A stretch of DNA of 49,827 bases from Nocardioidaceae bacterium UBA4001 (GTDB lineage Bacteria; Actinomycetota; Actinomycetes; Propionibacteriales; Nocardioidaceae). The DNA is taken from assembly GCA_002384855.1 (NCBI GenBank), contig DGBP01000005.1, positions 1 through 49,827 on the forward strand, read 5' to 3'. Under the pieces are notes generated by a model. It was not told the DNA's origin. It did not search any database and was given only the letters and a program-made list of their open reading frames with translations. This document shows, one piece after another, positions 7,702-16,885 of the stretch (position 1 is the first letter of the stretch; the number at the start of each line of letters is the position of its first letter). The position numbers and the translations under genes were made by a program.

Positions 7702-10237
7702 TGCTCGCGAGCACCTCAGCCACCTCCTCGTCCAAGACCGCTCCGCCGATGAGGAGTTCCGCCGCCGCGGCGGAGGGAACGTCCATTCCCGGCCAATCGA
7801 GGATCGCGCAGGTCACGGTCGCGGACGGGTGCGGGAGTTGCAAAGCGCGTTCAGCAGCGGCGACGAGGCTCGTGAGCAACTAACCGAAGAGGAGTTGCGG
7901 GCGCTCGGAACCATCATCACGCTGGAAGGTGATGACCCGGCATTCCCGCTGAAGCTCGACAGCCTTCAACAGCTCACCGCCCATCGCGATCCCACGAACA
8001 AGCGACCCAAGTGGCTGCTGCTCTCGGTCCTCCCAGCCAACCCACAGTTGCGTACCCCTGAACGCGCAACCGTGTGGGTCAGTGATGAGTACCGGGCGAA
8101 GTTCCTGCAGCTCTTCGAGGACTACCTGGAGAAGGAGTCGTCGGCTGGAACGCCGCGCAACAACGCGCTCGTAGCCAACATCGCTCGCATCCGTTCAACA
8201 ATCTTGGTCGACCTGTGGCAGTCGGACGGGGCCCCGCCCGAGGGACAGAAGACCTGGTGGGAGATCTGGCTACGCCCCGGCGACACCGGCCCCGACTTGC
8301 TGCGCCGCTTCGCTCAGTCAGCTGACCTTAGGCTGTCAGAGCGGGTGCTCCACCTCGTCGATCGCGACGTCATGTGGGTGGAGGCGGTGTGGGCACAACT
8401 GGAGGTGTTGCCGTTCACGGCCGTCCCGGTGGCAGAGATCCGTCGCCCGGAGTTCATCGACTCGATAGAAGATCTGCCCCTAGACGAGCAGGCCGAGTAC
8501 GTCGACGACCTCGCGTCGCGTCTCGAGCCTGCCGATGAGCTCCAGCCAGCGGTCTGTCACCTCGACACAGGTGTCGCGCGCACTCACGTTCTCCTGGACG
8601 GCTCACTCGCTCCGCAAGACCTGCACACCGTGATCGGCACCAGCGGGTTTGATCTGGACGGCCACGGCACGAAGATGGCCGGCGTCGCGCTACTGGGCGA
8701 CGGGCTGGATCACTTCCTCGTCGGGTCGGGGCACGTACCCCTCCGACACCGGTTGGAGTCGGTTCGCATCCTGCCGACCAAGGCGGAGAAGCCTCACCAC
8801 CCCCTCGCATACGGCGATGTGACCGCCCAAGCCGTGGCGCTGCCCGAGATCACCGCGACCCGACGGCGGGTCTTCTGCATGCCTGTCAGCACCACGAGTG
8901 ACACCCCGAACAACCCCGGCCAGCCGACATTGTGGTCCGCGACCGTCGACGCGCTGGCGGTCGGCGCGAGCGTCGTCCGAGACGGCGACGAGCTTCGACT
9001 CCTTGCCCCTCCGGACAACGACGCCGCTCGCCTCGTCGTGGTTTCCGCCGGGAACATCGACACGTTCGTCGCCGACCACCTGGCCGAGTCCGACACGTCC
9101 GCGATCCGCGATCCTGGACAGGCCTGGAACGCGGTGACCGTGGGCGCATACACCGAGCTAACCGCGCCGCCATCCGAGCCCGCCTACGCCGGATGGTCAG
9201 TAGTCGCACAGCATGGCGACCTTTCGCCCCATAGCCGCACGTCGCTCCAGTTCGGCCCCAAACCCTGGCCGATCAAGCCTGACATCGTGATGGAGGGCGG
9301 CAACGTCCTACACGATGGTGCCTCGATGTTCGAGCCCAACCATGCAGCGATGTCACTCCGAACAACCGGACACACCAACGACCAAGCGCTCTCCTCTGCA
9401 AACGCAACGAGCGCCGCCACCGCACAAGCGGCACGCCTTTCGGCTTTGGCCATGGCGACCTACCCCGAATACTGGCCGGAGACCATCCGGGCGTTGCTCG
9501 TGCATGCGGCCGAGTGGACGCCCGCGATGCGAGCCGAGATCGACCGCGCGCGCCAACAGGGTCTCCGGGCGCAGCAGATGCTCTTGCGTCGCTACGGCTG
9601 GGGGGTGCCAACCGAAGCACGGGTTCTGTTCTCCTCTGACCAGGCCGTCACCCTGGTCGTGCAGGATGAGTTCACCCCGTTCGACGGCGGCCAGTACACG
9701 GTGCCGGCCTTCCGTTTGCACGACCTGCCTTGGCCGCGAGAAGTGCTGCAAGACCTCGGTGCAGCCTCGGTGGAGCTGCGCGTGACGCTCTCCTACTTCA
9801 TCGAGCCCACGGCCTCGCGCCGCGGTTGGCGCCAGCGTTACAGCTACGCCTCGCATGGCCTCCGGTTCGAGCTGCAGGACCCACTCGAATCCGAGAAGCA
9901 GTTCATCCAGCGCGTCAACCAAGACGCGCGGACCGAGGAGGCCGGGGGCCGTTCGACCGGCGGACAGGTCTCCTGGCTGATCGGACCCAACCAGCGCAAC
10001 TACGGATCGCTGCACCAGGACCTCTGGGAAACCTCGGCCGCCGAACTTGCCACCACGGGAAAGCTCGCCGTCTACCCCGTCGGCGGCTGGTGGAAGAACA
10101 ACAAGGCCCGGGAACGTGTCGATCAACCGGTCAGGTACTCCCTTTGTGTCTCGCTCAAGACTGACGCCACGAACGTCGATCTCTACACACCCGTTGCGAA
10201 CCTCCTTCGCGTACCCGTGGAGATCCCGATCGAGTAG
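7694..10237 (+). CDS. S8 (subtilisin-like) serine peptidase
   Basis: The 847-residue protein starts with TTG at 7694 inside the end of the ATPase gene; the first residues (HLLVQDRSADEEFRRRGGG) look like the usual N-terminus of this cytosolic subtilase group. The triad is visible: D291 (HLDTGV), H324 (DGHGTKMAG) and S573 (NATSAAT), with the oxyanion asparagine N454 (VSAGN). The serine motif reads ATSAA rather than GTSMA. No signal peptide is present, so it should act inside the cell, unlike secreted subtilisins. About 290 residues precede the catalytic domain and about 250 follow. Activity is probably restrained or triggered by the AAA+ partner. Confidence 0.88.
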   Translation: MADAREHLSHLLVQDRSADEEFRRRGGGNVHSRPIEDRAGHGRGRVRELQSAFSSGDEAREQLTEEELRALGTIITLEGDDPAFPLKLDSLQQLTAHRDPTNKRPKWLLLSVLPANPQLRTPERATVWVSDEYRAKFLQLFEDYLEKESSAGTPRNNALVANIARIRSTILVDLWQSDGAPPEGQKTWWEIWLRPGDTGPDLLRRFAQSADLRLSERVLHLVDRDVMWVEAVWAQLEVLPFTAVPVAEIRRPEFIDSIEDLPLDEQAEYVDDLASRLEPADELQPAVCHLDTGVARTHVLLDGSLAPQDLHTVIGTSGFDLDGHGTKMAGVALLGDGLDHFLVGSGHVPLRHRLESVRILPTKAEKPHHPLAYGDVTAQAVALPEITATRRRVFCMPVSTTSDTPNNPGQPTLWSATVDALAVGASVVRDGDELRLLAPPDNDAARLVVVSAGNIDTFVADHLAESDTSAIRDPGQAWNAVTVGAYTELTAPPSEPAYAGWSVVAQHGDLSPHSRTSLQFGPKPWPIKPDIVMEGGNVLHDGASMFEPNHAAMSLRTTGHTNDQALSSANATSAATAQAARLSALAMATYPEYWPETIRALLVHAAEWTPAMRAEIDRARQQGLRAQQMLLRRYGWGVPTEARVLFSSDQAVTLVVQDEFTPFDGGQYTVPAFRLHDLPWPREVLQDLGAASVELRVTLSYFIEPTASRRGWRQRYSYASHGLRFELQDPLESEKQFIQRVNQDARTEEAGGRSTGGQVSWLIGPNQRNYGSLHQDLWETSAAELATTGKLAVYPVGGWWKNNKARERVDQPVRYSLCVSLKTDATNVDLYTPVANLLRVPVEIPIE

Positions 10238-10399
10238 GACATCCCTGCATCGCGACGCCCTTCCTCTCGCGTCCCCCGTCGACCCGACCGGCACCGCCTC
10301 TTGAAGCTCGCCGCACTTACACCCGCGACCCGGGCGGGATGTCGGTGACACGAACAGAACCAGGCGGAACTGAGTTGAGGCATCGGCCACAATCATTGC

Positions 10400-11278
10400 G
10401 TGGCCACCAACATCCGGCCCGTCGCCGGGCAACACACCGTCACTGCGCGCGTGCTGAAAGAGTTCGCCGATCAAGACGGCAAACTCGCGGTCTTCGACGG
10501 GGCAAACCGCCAACGTCGACTCCTTAGTCCGGGTGCGGGGATCTTCGAGACCAGCTTCGACTCCTACGACTCCCGAGGCACCGAGGAGCGATGGAACCTG
10601 TTCGAGACTCGATTCCCCGCCGCACTGCAATTGGTCCACGATCGAACGGCGACGAACGAACCTTGGGCCGTCGAAGTCCTGAAGGACATGCTTGCTCTCC
10701 ACTGGACCCGAAGCCGCGGTATGACGAAGGCGCGTGATGCCGCAGCAGGACGCTTCTTCGCCAGGCACAGACACACCAATCCCGACGTTCGCCCTGACCG
10801 ACTTGCTGCGGCGTTCCTTCAACGGACTGGGCTGATCGCCTCGTCACGGTCAGAGCTCGAGTGGATGAACGACAAGATCATCGACGAGTTTCAACGACAT
10901 GAACTGGCGAAGTTTCATAGCCACCAGAACGCCGCCAACTTCGCGGCTGCTCGAACTCGTTTCGAGGCGCTTGACTTTGCGATCCGCTATTCGACCGGCA
11001 AGGAGCTCGCCATAGGCGATTGTCCGGTGATTACCACCATCGACGGACGCGCGGGCGCCGGCCCTCACCAAGACGTGGGAATCCTCAAAGCAGGCCACAT
11101 CGCAATGCCAATCACCCCGCACGCGCTCGCTGTGCTGGGCGTCGTGCCAAGCGCCGATGAGCTCCTCGACAACGACATTGACCGGTACAACGCCTTTCAA
11201 TGGTCGACCTTCGACACCTGGATCGCGGCGCGGCCCGAAGGGACGGCGGACGAGCGTCTCAAGCTCGAGGCCACTTAG
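10400..11278 (+). CDS. DUF4238-like hypothetical protein
   Basis: The 292-residue protein starts with GTG at 10400, 162 bp after the protease gene; it may share its transcript or have its own promoter. It resembles the DUF4238 family in its scattered signatures: an N-terminal VTARVLKEFAD segment, a central SDxPV-like IGDCPVIT and a late MPITPHALAVLG. The usual N-terminal HYVPQ motif is weakened (HTVTARV). Function is unknown; family members are frequent in accessory and defence regions. The DNA here appears less GC-rich than the flanking operons, consistent with a separate origin. Confidence 0.6.
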   Translation: MATNIRPVAGQHTVTARVLKEFADQDGKLAVFDGANRQRRLLSPGAGIFETSFDSYDSRGTEERWNLFETRFPAALQLVHDRTATNEPWAVEVLKDMLALHWTRSRGMTKARDAAAGRFFARHRHTNPDVRPDRLAAAFLQRTGLIASSRSELEWMNDKIIDEFQRHELAKFHSHQNAANFAAARTRFEALDFAIRYSTGKELAIGDCPVITTIDGRAGAGPHQDVGILKAGHIAMPITPHALAVLGVVPSADELLDNDIDRYNAFQWSTFDTWIAARPEGTADERLKLEAT

Positions 11279-11308
11279 CGGTCTGCTGCTCCAAGTTGGA
11301 CACGCCTC

Positions 11309-11333
11309 ACAAGCGTCGGGAGACTCCGCTTGT
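11309..11333. terminator. Hairpin between convergent genes
   Basis: ACAAGCG pairs with CGCTTGT (7 bp), and GGAG/CTCC can pair inside it. The hairpin lies 31 bp after the DUF4238-like gene and 53 bp from the end of the convergent pilus operon. It could serve as a bidirectional terminator. No T-run follows, as is common in actinobacteria. Confidence 0.35.
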
Positions 11334-11385
11334 CGGCTCGCCAAAGCGAAGGCTGCCAGAGGTGCGTCATTCCGCCGCGTATGAG

Positions 11386-14300
11386 TCACCCGGTGCCAGG
11401 ATGATCGTCCGCCAGGTCGCGGACAATCTGTCTCATGCGGTCGCTGGGACCGATGGGGACGGTCCCCTCGTCCACGCGCATGAAGACGTCCCGCTCGAGC
11501 ATCTCATCGGCCCGATCTGACTGCCCCGTGGCGTTCAGCGCGGCCGCCAGATCGAGTCTTGGCTTCTCTTCTGCCGGCGCAGCCATGATGGCCGTCTGTG
11601 CAGCCCATTGGGCCGTCTCGTAGTCGCCGCGCGCCAAAGCATCCGTCGCCACGACGTGTGCCACGTCGACGATCGCGGCCGTGAGCTGGTGGTCGAGCGG
11701 TGTGTCAGCCAGCCAGCCATAGCCCCGGCGTCGTATCTGGTCGAACGGCCGGCCCCGCACCAGGCTCAGTGCCGCCACGAGATCTTCCATACCGTCGTGC
11801 CCTCGAGCTTGAGCACGAACGCGAAGCCGACGGAAGAGGTCCTCGTCGGACAGGACTCCATGCACCTGATAAACCGCCATCCCCCGTTTGCGGGCGGCCT
11901 CGGTTCTCGTGCTGTCCGGGATGTACGAGACTCCGGTCTCGGGGTCGATGCCCACCCACTTCCGCGCGACCGCCACGTAGTTGTGGACGACGTTCTCCTG
12001 CACGTCGAACGCACAGGCCAGCTGCTCGGTGGTCACACCCTGGGGATGTGTAGCCAGGTAGACGACGATCTCGGCGGCGTACCCGCGTCGTCGGCGTGCG
12101 TCACCGGTCGGTTCCTCGGCGACGAGCAATTCGACCGGGCCGAGGACGCCGATGCGCGGTCGCAGCGTCTCGGGGTCGTGCCACTCCGCGAGGTCGTCGT
12201 CGAGTGCGGGATCGAGCGCGGCGATCTCCTCGGCACGCTGCTCCGGCACTCGCGGGGCAAGGGCCGCCAGGTCCTCAGGCGTGGTCGCGGCGGTCTCGAC
12301 GTACGATTCGTCAGGAAGGGGCAGCAGCGAGTCGCCAGCGTCCTCCTGGTCGCGCGCGGCCAGATCATCCAAGACGAGAGATCCAGCCGCGTCGCTGACC
12401 TGCTCGTACGGACGGTGCCCCACCGGCGCCGGCATCGGCTCATCCTCGGCCTCGCGATGGTGCCCGATGAGAGCCGCGAGCTGTGCGGCCGCATCGCTCG
12501 GTAGGAGGTTGGCACGCACCTTGATGCCGAGCGGCTCAACGCTCATCCATCCGTCTCCGTGAAGCGTCAGCTCCAGGGATGCCTGGCCTGTATTGCCCTC
12601 TCCCCCGACGACGACCGCAGCGACGGCCTTCCGGCCTGGGGGCCAGTGGATCGCTTGCGCGACGCGCTGCAGATCGTCCTCGACCGCATGAGCCCGCGTG
12701 ATGGCGACAGTGGGCAGCCAGGCCTCCGCAGACCTCCCGTCTGCGCGGCCGGTGAGCACGTCCTGGCCGAGCACATGAGTGCTATCGACGACATCGTTCG
12801 CAGCCTGGACCAACAGGTCGGCCACCGGCAGGTCGGTGGTCGAGATCCGGTCCGGTGCGAGGTCGCGCAATTCCGGCGCCAGGTCGCCCACGCTCATGCG
12901 CACCCCGTCGGCCCACGGGTTGACGGCCAGCTCGGCGACCATGAACCGCGCGAGATCAGCTGCCTGGTCATCCTCGCCACCACCGACCTGCACGATGCCT
13001 GCGGCTTCGAGGTCCAGGAGCCACCTTGCGCCGGTGTCGTCGATGCCGATCGTGACGAGTGTCGGGTAGGGCGCCGCCGAGCCGCTCTCCTCGACCGGGA
13101 TCTCCCGACTGCGCGTAAGCACCCGGCCCGTCTGGTCGTCGCGCCACGGTGACGGAGCGGGGGCGCCGCACGGGCCGACCAGGTGCAGCTCCGCCTCGTC
13201 ATCGGTGAGGCAGACCGCGGCCACGTGGGGCAGGGTGCTGGCACCGTCGCGCTCTCGGAGGAGGTCAACCAGCTCGCGCAACGCCTCGTCGAGGAACTCC
13301 GCGTCGTCCTGCCCTTCGTCGGCGGCCTGAACCGCCGCCTCGACCGGCACCAGGTCCGGCGGTGTCTGGGCGACCACGCGACCGGAACGTCGGTAGCGGT
13401 ACTGGATGCGTCGGCGTACGGCCAGCAGCCCGAACAGCCCAGCGCCGAGGAGCGCCCCTCCCCCGGTCAGGAGCGCCAGCATCCGTCCCGTCGCGGAGTC
13501 CTGCGCTCGATCTTCTTCCTCGAGGTCATACGCCGCCGGCGAAGGCTCGCGCGACGTGTCGCCGTCCGCGTCGGCCGAGTCGGGCACGGCATCGACCGCC
13601 GGTGGAGCACTCTCCAGGGCGCGCACCGGACCAGGATGGGACTGCGGAGGCTCAGACTCGGGAGCCTCGGGATCCTCAGCGACAACCCGAACGCGCTGCC
13701 CGGGCAGATGAAGTTCCTGACCCGGGTGGATCACGTCGGGGTCCGTGATCTGGGAACGGTTGGCGGCGTACAACCGGGGCCAGCCTTCCCCGTCTCCGAG
13801 TTCGTCGGTGGCGATGCTCCACAGCGAGTCTCCGGGCTCGACGGTCACGGTGCCAGCAGTCGCGCCCGCTGGGACCACCCCCTCGGCGGGAACACGCAGG
13901 GTCCACCCGGGTCGGATGTCGGAGGCCTGGGTGAACCGTTCACCGTCGGGCATGACGAGGCCGGCGTTGAGGTCGGCGATCTCCTTCCACCGTTCACCAG
14001 CGCCGAGATGGCGCTCCGCCAGCCCCCACAAGGTGTCGCCCTTCACCACGGTGATCTCACGCGGCGGCTCCTGCTTCAGGACGGGAGTCTGCGCCACTGC
14101 GGTCGGCGTGCGCTGGTCCTGGTTCGGCGTCTCCCGGGCGACCGGCACCGAAAGGGGCTCGCTCGCGGGGGCTGCGACCGCGGGCGTTGCGGGTGTCACA
14201 CCTGCGCCGGTGCCGACCACGGCCGCCACCACCGCCTGCACCAGCCATCGAGCGAGCTGCTGCTGACCGTCGAACGTGCCGGGGATGCGCGTCAACCACG

Positions 14301-14562
14301 CGGCGGACCGCCCCGCGAGCACCCTGGCCTCAGCGATGGCCTCGACCACAACGCAGACGACCAGCTGAGCCCAGGTCAGCCAGGCAAGGACCGCCACCAG
14401 ACCGAGCAGTGCGCTGTCGGTCAGGCGGCCGCTGAGCGCCAGGCCTTCGGTCGGGTAGGGGTTGCCGACGGTGGTTACGAGCAGCCAGGGCACGCCGGCG
14501 AGCAGGAGGCCCAGCACCAGGAGGGCTCCGAGGCCGCGGGCCAACAGCAGCGTGCGCTTCAT
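11386..14562 (-). CDS. Membrane-anchored LysM / winged-helix / BTAD regulator
   Basis: This 1058-residue protein ends the pilus operon. Two N-terminal membrane helices (about residues 8-30 and 50-75) lead to an outer segment with two LysM modules (about 168-222, VVKGDTLWGLAERHLG; and 237-293, VEPGDSLWSIATDELG). A Pro/Glu/Ser-rich stretch and a third membrane helix (about 360-382) follow. The cytosolic part has a SARP-like winged-helix region (about 800-900, GVLGPVELLV) and a BTAD helical-repeat domain (about 900-1040). LysM binds peptidoglycan and BTAD accompanies transcription activators, so a wall-sensing regulator is plausible. It starts at 14562, sharing one base with the upstream stop (TGATG). 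Confidence 0.8.
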   Translation of the reverse strand: MKRTLLLARGLGALLVLGLLLAGVPWLLVTTVGNPYPTEGLALSGRLTDSALLGLVAVLAWLTWAQLVVCVVVEAIAEARVLAGRSAAWLTRIPGTFDGQQQLARWLVQAVVAAVVGTGAGVTPATPAVAAPASEPLSVPVARETPNQDQRTPTAVAQTPVLKQEPPREITVVKGDTLWGLAERHLGAGERWKEIADLNAGLVMPDGERFTQASDIRPGWTLRVPAEGVVPAGATAGTVTVEPGDSLWSIATDELGDGEGWPRLYAANRSQITDPDVIHPGQELHLPGQRVRVVAEDPEAPESEPPQSHPGPVRALESAPPAVDAVPDSADADGDTSREPSPAAYDLEEEDRAQDSATGRMLALLTGGGALLGAGLFGLLAVRRRIQYRYRRSGRVVAQTPPDLVPVEAAVQAADEGQDDAEFLDEALRELVDLLRERDGASTLPHVAAVCLTDDEAELHLVGPCGAPAPSPWRDDQTGRVLTRSREIPVEESGSAAPYPTLVTIGIDDTGARWLLDLEAAGIVQVGGGEDDQAADLARFMVAELAVNPWADGVRMSVGDLAPELRDLAPDRISTTDLPVADLLVQAANDVVDSTHVLGQDVLTGRADGRSAEAWLPTVAITRAHAVEDDLQRVAQAIHWPPGRKAVAAVVVGGEGNTGQASLELTLHGDGWMSVEPLGIKVRANLLPSDAAAQLAALIGHHREAEDEPMPAPVGHRPYEQVSDAAGSLVLDDLAARDQEDAGDSLLPLPDESYVETAATTPEDLAALAPRVPEQRAEEIAALDPALDDDLAEWHDPETLRPRIGVLGPVELLVAEEPTGDARRRRGYAAEIVVYLATHPQGVTTEQLACAFDVQENVVHNYVAVARKWVGIDPETGVSYIPDSTRTEAARKRGMAVYQVHGVLSDEDLFRRLRVRAQARGHDGMEDLVAALSLVRGRPFDQIRRRGYGWLADTPLDHQLTAAIVDVAHVVATDALARGDYETAQWAAQTAIMAAPAEEKPRLDLAAALNATGQSDRADEMLERDVFMRVDEGTVPIGPSDRMRQIVRDLADDHPGTG

Positions 14563-14966
14563 CAGGGGTTGTCCTCTCCGATGATCCCCTGGGCGGTTCT
14601 GCTCTCCCGGATCGGGAAGGCGTCGATGCCGATGACGCTGAGGATGCGCGCGGGACTGGTGCCGGTGACCGTCACTGTCACCCGGTCGGCGTTGACGGAG
14701 ACGGTGCCGCGTTGACCGGCCGCGGACAGGTACTGCCGCACTCGCGTAGCTGCGGCTTCGGCGTTCACGGCGTCGCCGCCGGACCGGACGCTCCCGGCGG
14801 AGAGCTGGTCGGCGCCGAGGCGAGCAGCCTGGGCGGCCACCCGAGACGCCTCGAGTCGGGCGTCGATGACGTGTCCTCCGTCGACCACGAGGCCGAGCAG
14901 GACGGTGAAGGCGCCGGCGGTGAGCAAGAGCGCCCAGATGGATGCGGACCCGCGGTCGTTCCTCAT
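14562..14966 (-). CDS. TadE/TadG-like pilus-assembly protein (Rv3654c type)
   Basis: The 134-residue protein starts at ATG 14966 in an ATGA overlap with the upstream gene. It has the short basic N-terminus and hydrophobic helix of prepilin-like pseudopilins (MRNDRGSASIWALLLTAGAF) and then a small external domain (VVDGGHVIDARLEASRVAAQAARLGADQL onward). This matches the Rv3654c-type TadE/G-like proteins placed at the end of actinobacterial tad operons. Such proteins are thought to be minor pilins or secreted factors. Confidence 0.75.
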   Translation of the reverse strand: MRNDRGSASIWALLLTAGAFTVLLGLVVDGGHVIDARLEASRVAAQAARLGADQLSAGSVRSGGDAVNAEAAATRVRQYLSAAGQRGTVSVNADRVTVTVTGTSPARILSVIGIDAFPIRESRTAQGIIGEDNP

Positions 14967-15376
14967 CCGATCACCCGGTGCTGTTCCAGAGGTACGACGG
15001 AGGTGGCGCTGAACGACTTGGAACCGGGCAGGCCGAACCCGGCCAGGTCGGAGAGGTCGGCTCGGCAGGTGACCGTGGCTCGGACGTGACCTCCGCTGTG
15101 GAAGGCCGAGGAGTCGACGGTGACGTCGAGGTCGACGCAGGAGCGCCCACGCTCGGCCAACGCCCGGTGGGCTGCCGTCCGCCCGGCGGTGACGGCACCC
15201 GTGGCGTGCTGCTCGAGGGACGCCGCACGCGCAGCGGCAGCTGCGGCGGCGTCGACCTGGTCGGCCGCCTCGACGAACCGCGCTCCCCCGGCGACGGTGA
15301 GGATGCACCCGACCAGGACCGGGGTCAGGACCACCAGCTCCACCGACATCGCGCCTCGCTCGTCCCGTCGAGTCAT
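14963..15376 (-). CDS. TadE-family pseudopilin
   Basis: The 137-residue protein begins MTRRDERGAMSVELVVLTPV, the hallmark TadE start: charged residues, a small-residue processing site, then an SVEL segment opening a membrane helix. An external domain with two cysteines follows. TadE proteins are processed by a prepilin peptidase and prime or stabilise the Flp pilus. It overlaps both neighbouring genes by ATGA. Confidence 0.82.
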   Translation of the reverse strand: MTRRDERGAMSVELVVLTPVLVGCILTVAGGARFVEAADQVDAAAAAAARAASLEQHATGAVTAGRTAAHRALAERGRSCVDLDVTVDSSAFHSGGHVRATVTCRADLSDLAGFGLPGSKSFSATSVVPLEQHRVIG

Positions 15377-15762
15377 GGCCCCTCCTCCACGAAGCGCTCC
15401 ACCGTGCCCTCGGCCTCGGCAGAGACCCGCACGGTCAGGAAGGGCACCAGCTCCTGCACCTGACCCCGGACGGACACCCGGGCCGTGGTCGCGCCTCGAG
15501 TCGCGGTGACGACGGCGTCCTCGACGCCGGGGCCGAGATCGTCGACGTACGCCTGGGCGGTGCGACGCCCGTCCTCCGCCGACCCGTCGTACGCCGCCGC
15601 AGCCGCCAGACCCTCCTCAGCCGCAGCGGTCACGATGCGGTGTGCGTGCGCGCGCACGGCGTACTGCAGCATCACGAGGAACACCACGACGAGCATGCTC
15701 AGCACGAGCAGAAACTCGATCGCGATGGCTCCTCGCTCTTCGCGACGCCGGCGCTGCATCAT
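15373..15762 (-). CDS. TadE-family pseudopilin, second copy
   Basis: The 129-residue protein starts MMQRRRREERGAIAIEFLLV, with the glutamate at position +5 of a prepilin-like site and a hydrophobic helix (LLVLSMLVVVFLVMLQYAV). The rest is a small external domain without cysteines. It is a distinct paralogue of the following gene; paired TadE/TadF-like minor pilins are normal for Tad systems. It lies nine bases after the pilin gene and overlaps the next gene by ATGA. Confidence 0.8.
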   Translation of the reverse strand: MMQRRRREERGAIAIEFLLVLSMLVVVFLVMLQYAVRAHAHRIVTAAAEEGLAAAAAYDGSAEDGRRTAQAYVDDLGPGVEDAVVTATRGATTARVSVRGQVQELVPFLTVRVSAEAEGTVERFVEEGP

Positions 15763-15771
15763 CCTGGCGCC

Positions 15772-15954
15772 TCAGGGCGATCCCAGCTTGTTGGTCTGGG
15801 ACGTGACATAGGACTGCACGGCCGCAACTGCAATGCCCGCGATCCCGATGACCCCGAGCGCGACCAGCAGCCACTCGACGGCGGTGAAGCCGCCCTCCTC
15901 GCGCAGCGCGAGCCGCGCCCGCAACCAGGTGAGCAGGAGACTCACTTCCTGCAT
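15772..15954 (-). CDS. Flp-type major pilin
   Basis: The 60-residue protein starts at 15954 with MQEVSLLLTWLRARLALREEGG and continues FTAVEWLLVALGVIGIAG. The Flp prepilin site G/XXXXEY is seen as G/FTAVEW, with tryptophan in place of the usual tyrosine. Cleavage after the second glycine would leave a mature pilin of about 38 residues, mostly one hydrophobic helix, which is typical of Flp. Small size and position between tadC and tadE genes support the call. Confidence 0.82.
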   Translation of the reverse strand: MQEVSLLLTWLRARLALREEGGFTAVEWLLVALGVIGIAGIAVAAVQSYVTSQTNKLGSP

Positions 15955-15982
15955 GTCCTCACTTCCTCTCCGACGGTGCGGG

Positions 15983-16885
15983 TCACCCCGCGAACAACCG
16001 AACGATCGATGGGTAGAGCTCGTAGCCGAGGAAGGCGAACACCATGGCGATGAGGGTGAACTTCATCGACTCGGTCGCCTGGTTCGCTTCGGCCTCGGCG
16101 TCGGCGATCCGTGCGGCCCGCAAAGTGCCCGCACGGGCGACGAGAGTGGCTTTGACCTTCGCGCCGTCTTCATTGGCCAGCCGAAGTGCGGCATCGAGAT
16201 CGACGAGCTCGGGCAGGCTGAGTCGACGACCGAGCGCACCCAGCGACTCCCAAGCACTCACGCCAGAGAACCGCGCGCCGTCGATCGCGTCCTGAAGGTG
16301 CGCGAAGGTCCACCCGGTGCCGATGTTCGCGGCTGCCGGGAGTGCTTCGGCGTGGCCGCGGCCGGCGTCCAGGGCCATCGCGACGAGGTCGAGGTAGATC
16401 GACAGCGTGCGCCGGAACTCCGCCCGCATCTCCGCTGCCTTCACCTGCAGCTCGCGCTGGGCGACGACCACCATCGCCGCGGCCAAGGCGATGCCTGCGC
16501 CAATGCCCACGCTGAGGGGCAGGCCGAGGCCTAGCAAGGACAGGCTGCCCAGGATCACCGGCGGACCGAGAAGCGCGACGACGACGAGTCCGAGCACCTT
16601 GCTGAGGTGCTGCTCGAGGGAGATGCCGGTGATCGCCAAATCGGCGCGCAACGAGGAGGTGTCCACACCCCTGCGGTCGACCTGATCGGCCAGCCAGACG
16701 CCGAGCCGGTCCAGGAGCGAGCCGCGAGCGAGATGCGGCGCCTCACGGCGACGGCTGGCCCGGGCACGCTCGTCGTACCAGTGCGCCGCCATCGCCACGT
16801 GGTCGGTGCGCGGCGGCCTGGCCAGCTGGGCCATCCGGAGCAGGCCGAGCGCGACACAGGCGGTTGCCAACATGAACGCCGTCAC
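15983..16885 (-). CDS. tadC: TadC-like pilus platform protein
   Basis: The 300-residue protein starts with GTG at 16885 in a GTGA overlap with the tadB stop. It has one N-terminal membrane helix, a paired hydrophobic region near 105-150, a GspF/TadC cytosolic domain (EMRAEFRRTLSIYLDLVAMALDAG region, residues about 160-260) and a C-terminal helix (FTLIAMVFAFLGYELYPSIV). TadC pairs with TadB to form the inner-membrane platform on which the TadA motor works. A 28-bp gap separates it from the pilin gene. Confidence 0.85.
   Translation of the reverse strand: MTAFMLATACVALGLLRMAQLARPPRTDHVAMAAHWYDERARASRRREAPHLARGSLLDRLGVWLADQVDRRGVDTSSLRADLAITGISLEQHLSKVLGLVVVALLGPPVILGSLSLLGLGLPLSVGIGAGIALAAAMVVVAQRELQVKAAEMRAEFRRTLSIYLDLVAMALDAGRGHAEALPAAANIGTGWTFAHLQDAIDGARFSGVSAWESLGALGRRLSLPELVDLDAALRLANEDGAKVKATLVARAGTLRAARIADAEAEANQATESMKFTLIAMVFAFLGYELYPSIVRLFAG

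Noticed and set aside
10961..10980. SOS-box-like TCGAAC...TTTCGA inside the DUF4238-like gene
   Set aside because: Spacing and bases deviate from the consensus and it is within a coding region, so it is likely chance.
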